This document shows, piece by piece, positions 8,972-16,845 of a stretch of DNA of 33,761 nucleotides; position 1 is the first letter of the stretch, and each line of letters starts with the position of its first letter. The position numbers were made by a program, and so were the translations under genes. Under the pieces are notes generated by a model. That model had not been told where the DNA came from. It worked only from the letters and a program-made list of their open reading frames with translations, and did not search any database. Source of the stretch: DATGUN01 sp035301285 (GTDB lineage: Bacteria; Bacillota; Bacilli; Bacillales; Amphibacillaceae); NCBI GenBank assembly GCA_035301285.1, contig DATGUN010000102.1, positions 1 to 33,761 on the forward strand, read 5' to 3'.

Positions 8972-10108
8972 TTATACCGTTAAATAACGCAAATCATCCT
9001 GTAATGTATCGCGTGTGAACGAAACATGCCGGCCATCTTTTTCCCGCTTCATGGCACTGTATGTCATAACCGTTACCTGGTCATTCCCATAACACCCCTT
9101 TATATCGGGATTGGCCTCTGTGGTCACGATATAAATGTGGGAATAGAGACGTGCCAAAGAATCAACCATGTCATGAATCGGTATTTCGGCTTGATGTTGA
9201 TGGTCCATTTCTAAAATAGATCCCTGATGAACGACAAGTTCCTCTTGTGTATGAATGTCCTTGAATTTCAAGTCACGTCCCCCATCCACTAACCAGCCCA
9301 GTGTATGCTCGTGCCCCTGTTCGATCAATGCACCTGATAGGGACAGAAAAACTTCCATTCGTGCGTTTATTTCCTCTGGTCTTCCTGTATGGAACGTGTC
9401 ATAGAATAATAGAATCCGCTCATCGGGTACCACACTATATTCCTTTATAATGGGATACTGGAATTTGCTTGTCAGCTTCCAATGCATATCTCTGACATTG
9501 TCCCCCACCTCATATTCCTTAATACCTGTTGGATCAGAGCCAAGAAATGCTTTCGTATCAACAGGATGCTCTCCACCATCCGGCCCAGCTGGTTTTTGCT
9601 GTACCGCCATATCGATTGGAATCTGATGAGGAAGGATATACGTTACCAAAGATGAATCACCGGAAACCGGAAGTGAAAAGAGACGCATATAATCATACAC
9701 TTTCATTGCCTTTATACTGATTTCTATTTTTCCGATTTGGTCACTGATATAATGTAACGGGACTTCGATGTCATCTTTCCCTTTCACCTGTAAATAAACA
9801 TCCTTGGTTATGTACTGCTTGGTCAGCTTATTATAGAAAAGGAGTTGGCATGTGATATATGTAACCGGAAATATACCCGTATTTTGCACCTTCAACAGTA
9901 TCTTGCCTGTTTCACCTTTATACGCCGGCCAGCCTGAAGTCAATGTCACCTGCATCTTCCGTCTTACCCATAATAGCGCCACGCCTGATGTAAACACGAG
10001 AAAAGAAAGGATGATGAGGGTGATTAGCGCCATATAGGCCTTTGTGTATATATATAAAATAACACATAATAAAGCAATCACTATAAGTTGAATCCACGAG
10101 CACAACAT
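8972..10108 (-). CDS. DUF58 domain protein (MoxR-associated)
   Basis: 378 residues. Two N-terminal transmembrane helices (about 5-50) are followed by a beta-rich region and the DUF58 core with YEVGDNVRDMHWKLTSK near residues 200-216, the signature of this family (B. subtilis YeaD-like, CoxE/VWA-related). The acidic/Ser pattern of a VWA-like fold follows (LLFYDTFHTGRPEE). DUF58 proteins are nearly always encoded next to MoxR ATPases and transglutaminase-like membrane proteins, as here, and are thought to work with the ATPase in assembling or activating other proteins. The exact role is unknown. The ATG follows GGGAGGG; the gene is 21 bases from moxR and 13 bases from the TgpA-like gene. Confidence 0.87.
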   Translation of the reverse strand: MLCSWIQLIVIALLCVILYIYTKAYMALITLIILSFLVFTSGVALLWVRRKMQVTLTSGWPAYKGETGKILLKVQNTGIFPVTYITCQLLFYNKLTKQYITKDVYLQVKGKDDIEVPLHYISDQIGKIEISIKAMKVYDYMRLFSLPVSGDSSLVTYILPHQIPIDMAVQQKPAGPDGGEHPVDTKAFLGSDPTGIKEYEVGDNVRDMHWKLTSKFQYPIIKEYSVVPDERILLFYDTFHTGRPEEINARMEVFLSLSGALIEQGHEHTLGWLVDGGRDLKFKDIHTQEELVVHQGSILEMDHQHQAEIPIHDMVDSLARLYSHIYIVTTEANPDIKGCYGNDQVTVMTYSAMKREKDGRHVSFTRDTLQDDLRYLTV

Positions 10109-10129
10109 CCAATCCCTCCCATATCCACT

Positions 10130-11080
10130 CTATTTGACGGCTTGCACCTTATGATCCGGCATTTCGACCGTATGCAGGATGTCCTGAAGTAATGTGCTTG
10201 CACTGTCCGTTTGAAGATGCGCTTTCGAATTCAAGATCATCCGATGACTGCATGTATCCACGAACATGGCCATGACATCTTCCGGAATGACATAATCACG
10301 ATCATTCAAGTAGGCATGTGCCTTGGAAATCTTACTGAGGGCCAACGCACCGCGTGGACTGACCCCTTGCTTGATATATTCATTCTGGCGCGTTTCTTCA
10401 GTCAACTGTGTAATGTATTTCAATATCGCATCCTCAACATGCACTGTCTTTACATCTTCCTGCATCCGGAGCAACTCTTCCCTTGTCACGACCGGTTTTA
10501 TTTCGTGAAGGGGTTGGGCAGTCTGTCTATCCCTCAACAAGGCCACCTGGCTGTCAAAATCCGGATAACCGATGCGTGTCTTAATCATGAACCGATCCAA
10601 TTGCGATTGCGGCAACATTTGTGTTCCATACGATCCATTTGGGTTTTGTGTGGCAATGACATTGAAAGGATGCGGCAACTCATATGTGACACCATCTACG
10701 GTGACTTTCTTCTCTTCCATGACCTCCAGAAGAGCCGACTGGGTTCGTGATGTCGTCCGGTTGATTTCATCTGCCAGAAGGACGTGGCACATGACAGCCC
10801 CTTGTTTGAAAACAAACTCATTCTGATGTGTATCGTACATTGTAAAACCGACAACATCTGACGCCACGACATCCGGCGTAAATTGAATACGATTGAAGTC
10901 CAGTCCCAACACTTTGCTGAACGCCAGTGCCAAAGTCGTCTTTCCGACCCCAGGAATATCTTCCAATAGCACGTGACCTTCCGCCAATATTGCCATCAAT
11001 GTTTTTTGGGCTGTTTCTTCTTTTCCGACTACTACTTTGTTGATTTCTTTTATGACATTTTCCGTTGTCTGATTCAACAT
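10130..11080 (-). CDS. MoxR-family AAA+ ATPase
   Basis: 316 residues, the normal size for MoxR/RavA-type ATPases. Walker A DIPGVGKTTLA is near residues 41-51 and Walker B HVLLADEINR near 98-107. Sensor and arginine-finger segments are TQNPNGSYGTQMLPQSQLDRF and SPRGALAL, with a C-terminal lid helix domain. The sensor-1 segment is unusual: most MoxR proteins read QNP-x-E-x-x-GTYPLPEAQLDRF. MoxR ATPases act as chaperones for metal-cofactor or surface-protein assembly. This one heads the MoxR-DUF58-TgpA trio but begins only 11 bases after the ECF S-component stop, so it probably shares the transcript of the cobalamin locus. AGGAGGATGA precedes the ATG. Confidence 0.9.
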   Translation of the reverse strand: MLNQTTENVIKEINKVVVGKEETAQKTLMAILAEGHVLLEDIPGVGKTTLALAFSKVLGLDFNRIQFTPDVVASDVVGFTMYDTHQNEFVFKQGAVMCHVLLADEINRTTSRTQSALLEVMEEKKVTVDGVTYELPHPFNVIATQNPNGSYGTQMLPQSQLDRFMIKTRIGYPDFDSQVALLRDRQTAQPLHEIKPVVTREELLRMQEDVKTVHVEDAILKYITQLTEETRQNEYIKQGVSPRGALALSKISKAHAYLNDRDYVIPEDVMAMFVDTCSHRMILNSKAHLQTDSASTLLQDILHTVEMPDHKVQAVK

Positions 11081-11091
11081 TCATCCTCCTG

Positions 11092-11775
11092 TCAGATTCC
11101 ATATTTTGTTTTGATCCGCCCGAGTGTACCTCCGACCGGTTTCACTGTGAGCAACAGAAACACAACATTTGATACAGCGTAGGTAACCATGAAAGGCATG
11201 GATAGACTGACCGCTGCTATATACCGCGTGACATTGAACATGCCGTCCATCGAAATGACGGTCCAAATATCCATGACCAGTGAAAAAAACGCCCCCGCAA
11301 AAAGCCCTGAAATGATGAGAAGGGCCTTGCTCTTCATAAGCATCCCTCGGATGTAAGGCAAACCAAATATAAACCCGGTCATGCCCCAAGCAAACATCTG
11401 GAACGGTGTCCATGGACCATGTCCAAAATAGATGTTCGAAATGAATGCCGTCAGTGCACCGACTAAAAAACTTGCCTCTGCACCGAAATAAACTGCCGTT
11501 AGTATGACAATGGCCGTGACCGGTTTGAAACCAGGGATCGCCGCAAACAAAAACCGCCCTGCAACAGATAGTGCGGTCATCACGGCAATAATCACCATAT
11601 ATCGAATGCTTGCTTTTTTCTTTTCAAAGGTGAGCAAGAAAGGAATCATCGTAAGAATGACGATCACCGTTGCGATAAAAAGATATTTGCGATCGTCGAA
11701 AACCGTCACACCAACCCAAATGGTAACCGGCACCAATAATAATAGAATGATATACGTTATCCATTGTTTTCTCAT
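11092..11775 (-). CDS. ECF transporter substrate-binding S component, CbrT-like (cobalamin)
   Basis: 227 residues, almost entirely hydrophobic: two extra N-terminal helices (about 5-50), then the six-helix S-component fold. ALSVAGRFLFAAIPGFKPVTA and FGHGPWTPFQMFAWGMTG match what I know of the ECF S-component branch that includes the cobalamin-specific CbrT. The substrate assignment rests on this resemblance plus context: the same gene run begins with a B12 riboswitch and transcobalamin-like surface proteins. Its ATG overlaps the stop of the ATPase gene by four bases, indicating tight coupling with EcfA/EcfT. A riboflavin- or queuosine-type substrate is the main alternative. Confidence 0.85.
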   Translation of the reverse strand: MRKQWITYIILLLLVPVTIWVGVTVFDDRKYLFIATVIVILTMIPFLLTFEKKKASIRYMVIIAVMTALSVAGRFLFAAIPGFKPVTAIVILTAVYFGAEASFLVGALTAFISNIYFGHGPWTPFQMFAWGMTGFIFGLPYIRGMLMKSKALLIISGLFAGAFFSLVMDIWTVISMDGMFNVTRYIAAVSLSMPFMVTYAVSNVVFLLLTVKPVGGTLGRIKTKYGI

Positions 11776-13457
11776 AATACCTGCTCCTGATGCCGTTGAT
11801 ATGTTGCCATGATGTCATCCAAGGAAATCGCACGGTTATTGACATGACGTGCTATCCTGCTTGCCGCTGTCGTATAATAATTGTTCTCCGAGAAGAAGGA
11901 TGTGGGTGTATCCACTGAGATGAATGTCCGGTCAAAAAACAATCCGACCCGGTCTGAGATCATGGCCGCAAATTCAATATCATGTGTAATGACAACAATG
12001 GTTTTACCTTCTTGCTGCAAATCTTCAATCAATGTAGCCAATGTTTGTTTCGAAAAAACATCCATCCCCTTTGTTGGCTCATCCAAAAACAAGAGATTCG
12101 GTTTGAGCAACAAGATTTTGCCGAGCGCTACTTTCTGCATTTCCCCACCGCTCACGTCATATGGATGCTGATCAAGTAAGTGTGTAATCGATAACGTCAT
12201 AGCCACATCTGTAATGGAACGTTCAATATGTGCATTATCGGTGTAAAACACACGTGCGATTTCTTCATAATCTTTCCTGACTGTATTTTTGATGAAGACG
12301 GTTGCGGTATCTTGCGGAAGAACGGCGATATTATGACGATACAAGGATTTTCCTTTATAAGCTTGGATCTTTTTATGGTTCAAAAGGACTTTCCCATGAT
12401 AGGGGCGATTTTGTCCAGACATCACATTCATCAACGTTGACTTCCCAGAGCCATTCCCGCCTAAAACACTGAAAACTTCCCCTTTAAAAATACGTATATT
12501 CACATCAGCCAAGATATCAGGAGCGTCACGCTCATAGCGAAACCACGCGTCCTTCACTTCCAATAGCGTTTCTTTATTTTGAACAGCTTCTTTTTTTGCT
12601 TCCTCACATACGAGTGGTGGGGAAGTGATTTGACGTGTCAAAAATGCCTGTCCTTCTCGCACAGTCAACGGGTTTTCCCCAATGCCATCCAATCTATGGA
12701 ATAGTTGCGTTGCTGTCGGAAGCGCCGGGAACATCCGGTGGCATGGATCCAACCGCTTCAATCTCGAACCGATATGTCTTGGGCTATCTGTGCAAATAAT
12801 GTGACCCGCTTCCAATAAAACGACCTCATCCGCAAGTGCCAGCACTTCCTCCAACCGATGTTCTGCCAGAACGATTGTCAACCCTAAATCTCGGTTCAAC
12901 TTCTCCAATGTATGGATAAAATGGCTGGCTGCAATCGGGTCTAGTTGAGATGTCGGTTCATCCAAAACAAGCATATTCGGTTGCATCGCCATGATGGATG
13001 CAACATTCAATATTTGTTTCTGTCCTCCTGACAATTCGGTTGTTTTATCATGAAACCATGTATGGATTCCAAAATAATTGGCGACTTCCCCTACACGACG
13101 GCGGATGGCAGGTGTAGAATACCCCAAATTCTCCAATCCGAATGCGAGTTCATGCCACACTTTATCTGTCACGATCTGTGTCTCCGGATTTTGCATGACA
13201 AAACCGATATCACGCGCCGCTGTCTTGTCATCCAGTTCAGCAAGAGGTTGGTTCATATAGCGCACGTTTCCCTGTACCTTTCCGTGTGGTGTCAGCTCCT
13301 TTTTCAACATCCTCAGCAATGTCGTCTTTCCAGAACCCGATTCACCGAACACCACAACAAAAGCCCCCTGCGAAATGGACAGATCAATCGATTCCAATAC
13401 AGGCATATCTTGCCCAGGATACGTAAATGTCAGATTCTCGATTTTGCTAATTTCCAT
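11772..13457 (-). CDS. ECF transporter fused energy-coupling ATPase (EcfA-EcfA')
   Basis: 561 residues from the ATG at 13457 (MEISKIENLTFTYPG), preceded by AAGGAGA; reading further upstream only gives an out-of-family leader inside the ecfT gene. Two complete ABC ATPase domains occur in tandem. In the first, Walker A GESGSGKTT is at 38-46, signature LSGGQ near 142, Walker B MLVLDE at 162-167 and switch His 200. In the second, GGNGSGKST is at 333-341, VSGGE near 435, LLFLDE at 455-460 and His 492. The linker spans about 230-295. Fused A-A' subunits energise ECF importers with EcfT and an S component. The start overlaps the end of ecfT by 28 bases. Confidence 0.92.
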   Translation of the reverse strand: MEISKIENLTFTYPGQDMPVLESIDLSISQGAFVVVFGESGSGKTTLLRMLKKELTPHGKVQGNVRYMNQPLAELDDKTAARDIGFVMQNPETQIVTDKVWHELAFGLENLGYSTPAIRRRVGEVANYFGIHTWFHDKTTELSGGQKQILNVASIMAMQPNMLVLDEPTSQLDPIAASHFIHTLEKLNRDLGLTIVLAEHRLEEVLALADEVVLLEAGHIICTDSPRHIGSRLKRLDPCHRMFPALPTATQLFHRLDGIGENPLTVREGQAFLTRQITSPPLVCEEAKKEAVQNKETLLEVKDAWFRYERDAPDILADVNIRIFKGEVFSVLGGNGSGKSTLMNVMSGQNRPYHGKVLLNHKKIQAYKGKSLYRHNIAVLPQDTATVFIKNTVRKDYEEIARVFYTDNAHIERSITDVAMTLSITHLLDQHPYDVSGGEMQKVALGKILLLKPNLLFLDEPTKGMDVFSKQTLATLIEDLQQEGKTIVVITHDIEFAAMISDRVGLFFDRTFISVDTPTSFFSENNYYTTAASRIARHVNNRAISLDDIMATYQRHQEQVL

Positions 13458-14311
13458 TGCAGATTCTCCTTTGTTTCGTTGATGCTCGGAAGCAGTATAA
13501 ACAATGTCATGATCACTGTTTTCCAAACCCCGTCCCCTTTGATGACTGGCTCGGATAGGACCGGATAGTAACTGAAACGGTATCCGTCTGTCCCAGCAAC
13601 GATCAGAATACAGGTCAATAAAATGACAATAACGCCAAGAGCCACTGTGTCTCTCCTGTTCCATTTGAATAAAGTGAAATGGGTCCGGCCTTTCAGTCCA
13701 TATCCCTTTCCTTTCATGGCCTCTGCCTGCTCAATCGCATGTTCCAATGACCACGATATCATGCTGTTGAATGTGCGCACCCCGCTGATGATCCGATCGG
13801 CCATACTGTCTGTCGTATATAAGCCGAGTGTCTTTTGTGTCTGATGCACTTTTTTGATTTGGCGCTTGAATGTTGGAATGAATGTTAATGCCATCGATAT
13901 GACAAGTGATAATCTAGGAATGACTTTCCCGAATAGATAGACGAATTTATCAGAAGTCATCAGAATACTGAACGCCTTACTCCAAAAAATAACCGCAACG
14001 AGCATCATCGCAATGAAAACGCCATAAATGATGGCTTCCATCGTGACCGGATTATCATTCAAGAAAAAGAGAATCGTTTCCCCTTTATGTACAAAAAGCG
14101 GATTTGTCACAGCAATCAACACAAAAACAAAGATGTAAAAACGCACTTCTTTCCAGAGCATACGTACCGATGTCATCATCAAATAAAAGCAAAGGGAGCC
14201 GATGAGCGATAGGCTTAATACAACAGGATGCATGATCAATACCGTCATTCCGACAACAGCTATATAATAAAAAAACAATATAAACGGATGAGCGTTTACC
14301 GTGCTATTCAT
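13430..14311 (-). CDS. ecfT: ECF transporter transmembrane coupling protein EcfT
   Basis: 293 residues from the ATG at 14311 (MNSTVNAHPF). That start has AAGGTGGGG at the right distance; a GTG four codons upstream is less well placed. There are four to five hydrophobic helices (about 8-60, 85-110, 235-260) and a cytoplasmic segment with two coupling-helix features: FNSMISWSLEHAIEQAEAMK followed by GKGYG, typical of EcfT (the A-R-G-like coupling motif region). EcfT transmits ATPase movement to the S component. The start codon overlaps the stop of the small DUF4430 gene by eight bases. Confidence 0.9.
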   Translation of the reverse strand: MNSTVNAHPFILFFYYIAVVGMTVLIMHPVVLSLSLIGSLCFYLMMTSVRMLWKEVRFYIFVFVLIAVTNPLFVHKGETILFFLNDNPVTMEAIIYGVFIAMMLVAVIFWSKAFSILMTSDKFVYLFGKVIPRLSLVISMALTFIPTFKRQIKKVHQTQKTLGLYTTDSMADRIISGVRTFNSMISWSLEHAIEQAEAMKGKGYGLKGRTHFTLFKWNRRDTVALGVIVILLTCILIVAGTDGYRFSYYPVLSEPVIKGDGVWKTVIMTLFILLPSINETKENLQWKLAKSRI

Positions 14312-14861
14312 ACGTATCCCCACCTTCAGAACTGAATCCGATATCGCGGCCTAAATCGATCGTATATTTAAACTCAATCACATCCCCATCCTGCAATTCA
14401 TATTTCCCCACCCCTTTATCCGGCGATTCCCCATTGACGGCATACATCCAACCACTCAACGGTCCAGCGGAAAACTCGTATAGATGGTTGATACCTTGGA
14501 TATAGACACTGTTATACACATTTTTGTCTGCACCCTGGGATTCCATATGGATGTGATGATGTCTCACAGCACGCTTCAAAACATCCAAAACCGTATCTTT
14601 CGGTCTGAGAACATATTCCGATTCCTCTAAAATCACACCATCATCTGGAACATATTCTTCCGATTGCAACTCAGAGTCTAGCTGATCCCAGTGATCACGT
14701 AATGTGCTGGCATCGATGCTGATGAATATTGTTTCCGAGTCTTCCGTAATATCATCGATATGTGTCAGATAGTACTCATCAACCGATTGAATTTTTGTAC
14801 CTGAGACAATGACAGCAATGAAGAGGGCAATGAATAAAACAATGACGATATCCTTTCTCAC
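14304..14861 (-). CDS. Small membrane-anchored DUF4430 (transcobalamin-like) protein
   Basis: 185 residues with a GTG start at 14861 behind AGGAGG. An N-terminal hydrophobic segment (about 5-21, no lipobox) is followed by an extracellular region. The C-terminal 100 residues form a DUF4430 domain, ending with SGWMYAVNGESPDKGVGKYE and LQDGDVIEFKYTIDLGRDIG. DUF4430 is the transcobalamin-like C-terminal domain family, the beta domain of intrinsic factor and transcobalamin. It sits directly upstream of ecfT with an 8-base overlap, which suggests it works at the membrane next to the transporter, perhaps as the last donor to the S component. That role is inference. Confidence 0.82.
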   Translation of the reverse strand: MRKDIVIVLFIALFIAVIVSGTKIQSVDEYYLTHIDDITEDSETIFISIDASTLRDHWDQLDSELQSEEYVPDDGVILEESEYVLRPKDTVLDVLKRAVRHHHIHMESQGADKNVYNSVYIQGINHLYEFSAGPLSGWMYAVNGESPDKGVGKYELQDGDVIEFKYTIDLGRDIGFSSEGGDTYE

Positions 14862-14875
14862 ATCTATGTCCTCCT

Positions 14876-16831
14876 CTACTCGGCATTGTCCAGCATGTTT
14901 CGTTGCAACTTCGCTTTTTTACGTTTACGGTAGCGTATGATCAACAAAATCAATAAAAGGGCTATGACAGCGATGATGCCAATGGTGATATATGTTGCGC
15001 GATTGGCATTGTCGATTTGGGTTGCTGCTTTTTCAACCGCTTCATAATCTTGGATTTTATCCTGATCATATGCCTCCAGTGCTTCATAACGCCGTGTGAT
15101 TTCATCGACCGTATCCTGATCATCTTTTGTAATCGTATGGAAGGGATATAATTCATCTAAAATCAATCGGTTGATCGATTGAATCTCCGCTTCTTTCTCT
15201 TCCATGGCCGACTTCATGTCCTCTAACTCCGCCAACACAGTGTCATGTTCCTCTGTTTCGTCCAATGTTTGTATCTTATCGATCAATGATGTCACTTCAA
15301 CATAATATTCCGTTGAAGAGGGTTTATCCGATAAAGATGCAACCCTCTGTTCATCTTCTTCCGTGAAAGCCAGATCTTCTGTTTCGTTTTCTGCTTTCTC
15401 AAATAATGTAGGATTATAGCCTTCACCACCGTCGTTTTGTCCCATCTGTTCAGCAATGGGTCTGGATGTGTTTTCCATACCCGCCTCTTCCATCGCATTC
15501 GATAATTTGGCGTAATTATATACATATGACCGTTCCGTGATCGGGACAGCCTCATACCGTTCAAAAGCCTTTTTTAGTTCATCGGGATCAACAGGGTCAC
15601 GCGAAACCGTACTTTCAATCGCTTCTGTTGCCTGTTCGATCGCTTTCTCTGTTTCGGCGGACATTTCTTCCCTGAAATCATAAAGCGACCGTTTCCCATC
15701 GTAAAAACGGTATAATGCCGTCAATGTATATAATACTTGTTCACTTGCCAACGAGTTAGATTCATCGGGGGCAGCATATTCATTATCCGCATCATATGTT
15801 TCCGAATGGATAAATCCGCCGTCAGATTGCTTGTAACTTAATATCGCATCTAATAATGTACGATCTTTTTTGATAAAACGCTCATCAGTGAGTGGGTCGA
15901 TCCCAAGTGATGTCAATGCTACGATGACTTGTGCCGTGCTTTCCACATTGGCGATATCACCCATATCAAAATCCCCGTTGTCTGATTGTAAGTCGGATAA
16001 AACGTCAAGTGCCTCATCGATGACCTCACGCACGGTTTTCGTCATCTTCTCGCCTGTAACCATCTGTTCATACGTATATTCTTCCTCACTGTTGTAATAG
16101 GGTGCCAAAGCCTGAATGGCCATCGCGGTAAGGTCCACATCCGCCTTCTCATCAAATGTACTTAACGCAAATCCACCATCTTCAAGCTGAGCACGCAATA
16201 TTTCTTCAATGATGCTGTTCCTTGTTTCCACCGCACCATCTGGTATGTTATACCGCATCGTGTCCAGCGTGATCAATCCCCAAATCCAACCATTGATCCC
16301 CTGAGTTCCTAACGACCTTGTCTCTTTCCCCCTGTCATACGTTCCATCCGCAATTAAATCGATTGGATCGCCATCCACATTTTCTCCAACATTGGTCGGA
16401 TCTCCACCCGCTGCCAGTATCGCAAGCGAAATGCGGTGCCATTCCGTCGCTTTAGACTCACTCAACTTTGCCTCTGTTTGATAACGTTTTGCCACCTTGT
16501 CTTTTATGACTGCTGTATAACCCGCAAAATTATCTTCCATCCCGGTCCGGCCCAGTCCGATGACAAACCAATCAACAGACGTTTCTCCAGCATTTTCCAG
16601 AAACGTATTGGTAAGAAGGGCCTCATCCGGTGGCTCAAACTGTGTCTTCTTCCACTCGACGATGGATTTGATTTCAGCCTCTAGGTCTGCACGTTCGACG
16701 GGCGCTTCGTTAAAGCCATTTTCTTCAGCGGCCGCCATTCCAGTATGCCAATTACTCAGGGATAGAGTGACAATGAGCAACAGCAACCATACAAGCCTTC
16801 GTTTTTGATGTAATTCTTTTTTTTGCAACAT
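14876..16831 (-). CDS. Membrane-anchored alpha/alpha-barrel (prenyltransferase/transcobalamin-fold) surface protein
   Basis: 651 residues from the ATG at 16831 (MLQKKELHQKRR), chosen because GGGGA lies six bases upstream; two further in-frame ATGs at 16846 and 16852 lack such a site. The signal peptide ends near A35. An alpha/alpha-barrel region (about 45-385) has repeats such as GGFALSTFDEKADVDLTAMA and YKQSDGGFIHSE. A helical, coiled-coil-prone region follows (390-610), then a C-terminal transmembrane helix (612-632) with a basic tail (RYRKRKKAK). The barrel is clearly paralogous to that of the protein encoded at 19099-22716: DLTAMAIQALAPYY against DVTAMAIIGLSPY. This fold forms the alpha domain of intrinsic factor/transcobalamin. 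No catalytic terpene-cyclase DxDD motif is apparent. Confidence 0.83.
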   Translation of the reverse strand: MLQKKELHQKRRLVWLLLLIVTLSLSNWHTGMAAAEENGFNEAPVERADLEAEIKSIVEWKKTQFEPPDEALLTNTFLENAGETSVDWFVIGLGRTGMEDNFAGYTAVIKDKVAKRYQTEAKLSESKATEWHRISLAILAAGGDPTNVGENVDGDPIDLIADGTYDRGKETRSLGTQGINGWIWGLITLDTMRYNIPDGAVETRNSIIEEILRAQLEDGGFALSTFDEKADVDLTAMAIQALAPYYNSEEEYTYEQMVTGEKMTKTVREVIDEALDVLSDLQSDNGDFDMGDIANVESTAQVIVALTSLGIDPLTDERFIKKDRTLLDAILSYKQSDGGFIHSETYDADNEYAAPDESNSLASEQVLYTLTALYRFYDGKRSLYDFREEMSAETEKAIEQATEAIESTVSRDPVDPDELKKAFERYEAVPITERSYVYNYAKLSNAMEEAGMENTSRPIAEQMGQNDGGEGYNPTLFEKAENETEDLAFTEEDEQRVASLSDKPSSTEYYVEVTSLIDKIQTLDETEEHDTVLAELEDMKSAMEEKEAEIQSINRLILDELYPFHTITKDDQDTVDEITRRYEALEAYDQDKIQDYEAVEKAATQIDNANRATYITIGIIAVIALLLILLIIRYRKRKKAKLQRNMLDNAE

Positions 16832-16845
16832 ATCGATTCCCCGCA

